Of a stretch of DNA of 55,907 nucleotides, positions 53,438-55,907 are shown one piece after another. Position 1 is the first letter of the stretch. Each line of letters begins with the position of its first letter. This stretch comes from Sediminibacterium sp. (GTDB taxonomy: Bacteria; Bacteroidota; Bacteroidia; B-17B0; Aurantibacillaceae): the NCBI GenBank assembly GCA_030054095.1, contig JASGCO010000027.1, positions 1-55,907 of the forward strand. The letters run 5' to 3'. Under the pieces are notes generated by a model. It was not told the DNA's origin. It was given only the letters and a program-made list of their open reading frames with translations, and ran no database searches. The position numbers were made by a program, and so were the translations under genes.

Positions 53438-53947
53438 ATGGAACAGACAGCTTTAATTTATCCTGACCCGATTAGCGCAGAAAGAGTTTCTTACCTAATC
53501 AATGAAAAAGGCATTGACCTTGTAATCGCTAACCTTGACCTTGAAATGGTTAAGGTGAAACTCCGTGAACCCGAAGAAGGTGAAAACTGGTCACACGAAC
53601 AATGTGACAGTGCGGAAATAGAATACAAACGTTATCTGCACTTATGTAAAAAGTTTGGAAAGGGAATTGTTCCAAACAAGATTATGGACAAGTTTTGGCA
53701 TTACCATATACTTGATACAAGAGCATATCATAAAGATTGCGACACTATATTCGGATATTACTTACACCACTTTCCTTACTTTGGTATGCGGGGAGAACAG
53801 GATGCAATTGACTTAAAAAACTCATTTCTGCAGACAATGGAAAAATATCGAGAAACATTCGGTGAAGAAATCGCAAGAGACGAACACACCGACTGTTGGC
53901 ATGACTGTGAAAACCGTTGTTGGCATGCTTGTTCAGACGACAAATGA
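53438..53947 (+). CDS. GRDP-like protein with CxxxC tail
   Basis: 169 residues. The central motif MDKFWHYHILDTRAYHKDC ... YYLHHFPYFG is that of the glycine-rich-domain (GRDP, DUF1399-like) family. The tail carries four Cys spaced every four residues (Cys153, 157, 161, 165) with two WH pairs: CWHDC-ENR-CWHAC. This could bind metal, or be a substrate modified by the TauD-like partner encoded just upstream. No signal peptide. Confidence 0.7.
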   Translation: MEQTALIYPDPISAERVSYLINEKGIDLVIANLDLEMVKVKLREPEEGENWSHEQCDSAEIEYKRYLHLCKKFGKGIVPNKIMDKFWHYHILDTRAYHKDCDTIFGYYLHHFPYFGMRGEQDAIDLKNSFLQTMEKYRETFGEEIARDEHTDCWHDCENRCWHACSDDK

Positions 53948-53952
53948 CAAGA

Positions 53953-54150
53953 CCCGCTAGCGCGGATTTGCAACCGTGCAATAACTCCCCCCTCGTCCTC
54001 GTTTGAGCAATAGCGGAAACGAGGACGAACTAATGGTGCGTTTGTAACGCACTGGCCGAAACCCATATTCTATCCATTCACAATCCGATTTAACATAGCG
54101 CTACAAACACTATTTTATTTATACATCCTCGTTTGCAACAAGGATGAGAA
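53953..54150. repeat. cluster of hairpins including a REP-like copy
   Basis: 53953-53980 repeats REP1 of the transposase locus with one stem base changed (CCCGCTAGCGCGGATTTG). A perfect 12-bp stem TCGTCCTCGTTT / AAACGAGGACGA follows (~53993-54029). Then come GTGCGTT-TGT-AACGCAC (~54036-54052) and CATCCT ... AGGATG (~54124-54146). No gene is present. Confidence 0.65.
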
Positions 54151-54159
54151 TAAGATCTG

Positions 54160-54262
54160 AAAAATAAGGGAAAACATTTAGGTTTGGGGAGAATAAATAC
54201 CCCACTAAAAACCATACATCAAACTGTAAAGTTTTGTACATTAATAGGCTAACAGTGATATA
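54160..54262 (+). repeat. possible degenerate end of the A/B element
   Basis: Short matches to copies A and B: an AGGGAAA stretch, TTTAGGTTTGG (54179-54189), then TACATTAATAGGCTAAC at 54237-54253, resembling the ends TATTAATGRGTTA of A and B. Similarity is weak; it may mark a third cassette junction before the second Crp/Fnr gene. Confidence 0.3.
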
Positions 54263-54292
54263 ATGCCTCTATATAAACAAAAACAAGCAAGA

Positions 54293-54832
54293 ATGAATAG
54301 CCTCAATATAGAAAATGCTGAATGGAAGAAATTCAAACACCTGTTTAAACAACAAGACATTCCCGCAAAGACAATTTTATTGAATGAAGGAGACATTGCT
54401 AAACACGTATTTTATATAAAAAAAGGCTGTTTAAGAATTTATTTCAACCATGAAGGAAAAGACATCACTTTTCAGTTTTTCTTTGAAGGTGAAAGCGTTT
54501 CTTCTATAGAAAGCTTCCGCACAAACCAGCCAAGTTTATTTACCATCGAAAGTATTGAACCTTGTGTAATTTATTCAATTTCTAAACGGAATTTACAGGC
54601 AATTACCGACACATCGCCAAAAATAAAAGAACAAATTGATCAGTTTACGTTTGAACGTTTGGTGTATTATCAGAAATTATTTCTTTCCCGAATTAAAAAT
54701 AATCCAGAAAAAAGATATTTAGAACTTTTAGAAAATAATCCGAAAATTGTATTGAGGGTACCACAGCATTACCTGGCCTCCTTTTTAGGAATCACTTCGG
54801 TTTCTTTAAGTCGCATACGAAACAGGCTATAG
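54293..54832 (+). CDS. Crp/Fnr-family transcription regulator
   Basis: 179 residues from the ATG at 54293 (54263 is an in-frame alternative adding 10). The beta-roll has KTILLNEGDIAKHVFYIKKGCLRIYF. The helix-turn-helix is VPQHYLASFLGITSVSLSRIRNRL at the C-terminus. Effector unknown. The next gene, 77 nt downstream, encodes a flavodoxin-fold oxidoreductase, an arrangement often seen when such regulators control a redox-stress enzyme. Confidence 0.88.
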   Translation: MNSLNIENAEWKKFKHLFKQQDIPAKTILLNEGDIAKHVFYIKKGCLRIYFNHEGKDITFQFFFEGESVSSIESFRTNQPSLFTIESIEPCVIYSISKRNLQAITDTSPKIKEQIDQFTFERLVYYQKLFLSRIKNNPEKRYLELLENNPKIVLRVPQHYLASFLGITSVSLSRIRNRL

Positions 54833-54909
54833 AACATTTCTTTACAATTGTTATCGTCCGGGTATTTTAAACTACTGATTTTTGTGCTGTAATCTTAAAA
54901 CATCACAAA

Positions 54910-55506
54910 ATGAAAGTAGTCATCGTCTTTAACCATCCTTATGATGGGAGTTTTTGCAACGCAATTTTACAATCAGTAACAAAAGGCCTTATAAAGGGAA
55001 ATCACCAAATTGATCTTATTCATTTAGACAAAGATCATTTTAACCCTGTAATGACAGCTGACGATTTAAAAGGCTTCCGAAACAAAAAACCAGCTGACCC
55101 AAAAGTTATTGAGTACAGCCATACAATCAAAAATGCTGACCATTTGATATTTATTTTTCCCATCTGGTGGGAACTAATGCCTGCAATGACAAAAGGTTTT
55201 ATTGATAAAGTCATTTTCCCGGGAGTTGCTTATGACTATAAAAATGCAAGTAATACAATGATGAAACCGTTGTGGAATAAACTTAAAGGCGTAACCGTTA
55301 TTACAACGATGAATACACCAAACTGGTTGTACTGGCTACTGTTTGGCAATGCAATTAAGAAAGCTATGTTAATGGGAACATTCTGGAAAATTGGATTTAA
55401 AAACAGGAAATGGATAAGCTATAATCAGGTAAAACAAGTTAGTAAAGAGAAAAGAGAGGAATGGCTTACCATACTTGAAAACAAATTTTCGACGTTTGCA
55501 CAATAA
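54910..55506 (+). CDS. flavodoxin-fold NAD(P)H oxidoreductase (MdaB/Kef-ancillary type)
   Basis: 198 residues. Flavin-binding start VVIVFNHPYDGSFCNAIL, then IFIFPIWWELMPAMTKGFIDKVIFPGVAYDY, the FMN/FAD and quinone-site segment of NQO1/MdaB-like enzymes. It probably reduces quinones or other electrophiles by two electrons. Likely under control of the preceding Crp/Fnr regulator. Confidence 0.88.
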   Translation: MKVVIVFNHPYDGSFCNAILQSVTKGLIKGNHQIDLIHLDKDHFNPVMTADDLKGFRNKKPADPKVIEYSHTIKNADHLIFIFPIWWELMPAMTKGFIDKVIFPGVAYDYKNASNTMMKPLWNKLKGVTVITTMNTPNWLYWLLFGNAIKKAMLMGTFWKIGFKNRKWISYNQVKQVSKEKREEWLTILENKFSTFAQ

Positions 55507-55760
55507 ATAAAAACACCAATTAAAACTAATGAGCACAATGGAATAACCCGTGAATAGTAAAATATTAAAACACCATGGTCTTTTCTATAATATCCCGACT
55601 GCTAACAGCAAATAACTAGGCAGATTTTGAAAGTCGATCACCTATTGGTTATCCCGTATTAAAAACATTGGTATATTTATAATCACAAAAAGAATTTGCG
55701 TCTATTAATTGTAGTATAATAGAAAACCTATATGCCAGTCATCATTAGCCGAAAAGGAAT
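55507..55760. other. intergenic, no gene seen
   Basis: AT-rich sequence without ORF, obvious terminator or repeat. Confidence 0.4.
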
Positions 55761-55907
55761 AAAAAAGTACTTATCATCCTTTTGCCAGTGTTTTTTTCAT
55801 TTGGATCTTGCAATAAAAATACTAAAGAATGGACCATCATTTATGGTGAACTAAATGACAATCTGGCTTATACGGAGGTAAATGGAAATGTTTACTATGA
55901 CAACATT
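55761..55907 (+). CDS. lipoprotein, 3' partial, start unclear
   Basis: The frame reads KKVLIILLPVFFSFGSCNKN..., a clear lipoprotein signal with a GSC lipobox, continuing open to the window edge. No ATG is found where expected (AAT AAA AAA at 55758), so the start may be a rare codon or the gene may be damaged. Confidence 0.5.

Noticed and set aside
1..55907. CRISPR arrays, rRNA, prophage
   Set aside because: No regularly spaced direct repeats, rRNA signatures or phage structural genes were seen.

Overview
The window is a stretch of Bacteroidota chromosome, probably from a free-living member of the Flavobacteriales, Chitinophagales or a nearby group. Three things point there. Secreted proteins end in type IX secretion (T9SS) sorting domains. 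The primary sigma factor is a short RpoD-like protein without region 1.1. Many genes are preceded by the Bacteroidota promoter box TAnnTTTG. No rRNA, tRNA or CRISPR array was found.

Left part (1 to about 36.9 kb) is mostly core chromosome. It starts with the 3' end of a T9SS-exported protein. Next comes a minus-strand run of ruvB, an amino acid permease, an M50 protease and heme A synthase, then a DUF502 protein and trxB. A secreted gingipain-like C25 protease stands divergently next to a secreted peptidylarginine deiminase. These are followed by a four-gene overlapping operon (propeller lipoprotein or secreted protein, ArsC/Spx-like protein, orphan histidine kinase, small membrane protein). 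The rest of this part holds recQ, nusB, leucine-type dehydrogenase, rpoD, an OmpA/TPR lipoprotein, rpsT, OmpA-like proteins, an AsmA-like protein, a TPR protein, a ComA-like phosphosulfolactate synthase, a rhodanese, lpdA and dapB.

Right part (about 37 to 55.9 kb) is accessory. Two related copies of a 0.43-0.48 kb GC-rich element (36998-37430 and 51055-51537) each end at a cassette-like junction. From the first junction a 4.6 kb segment carries four copper-related genes: a Cys-rich HYC_CC_PP-like protein, an HMA/DUF3347 lipoprotein, a methyltransferase and a multicopper oxidase with a C-terminal barrel-like extension. It ends in an attC-like imperfect palindrome. The nine bases at the segment's start (GTTATCGGC) and the nine at its end (GCCGATAAC) are exact reverse complements, as in integron cassettes. 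A second cassette with a frameshifted gene follows, with its own matching pair (GTTACCTGC / GCAGGTAAC). At the second junction a HEPN-type gene is followed by another attC-like site and then a TauD/GRDP-like gene pair. No integrase is visible, so this resembles a cassette cluster without an integrase.

Between the two elements lie an IS200-like REP-associated transposase with REP hairpins, a Crp/Fnr regulator with an FNR-type palindrome before a hydrolase gene, and a tight three-gene operon (45593-47913). That operon pairs a divergent Lgt-like membrane protein with a radical SAM enzyme of the Tes/MJ0619 type and a two-helix membrane protein. I consider it a candidate undescribed lipid-modification system. 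A two-component-type propeller lipoprotein and a beta-lactamase-family hydrolase complete that interval. The window closes with a second Crp/Fnr regulator, a flavodoxin-fold NAD(P)H oxidoreductase and the start of a lipoprotein.
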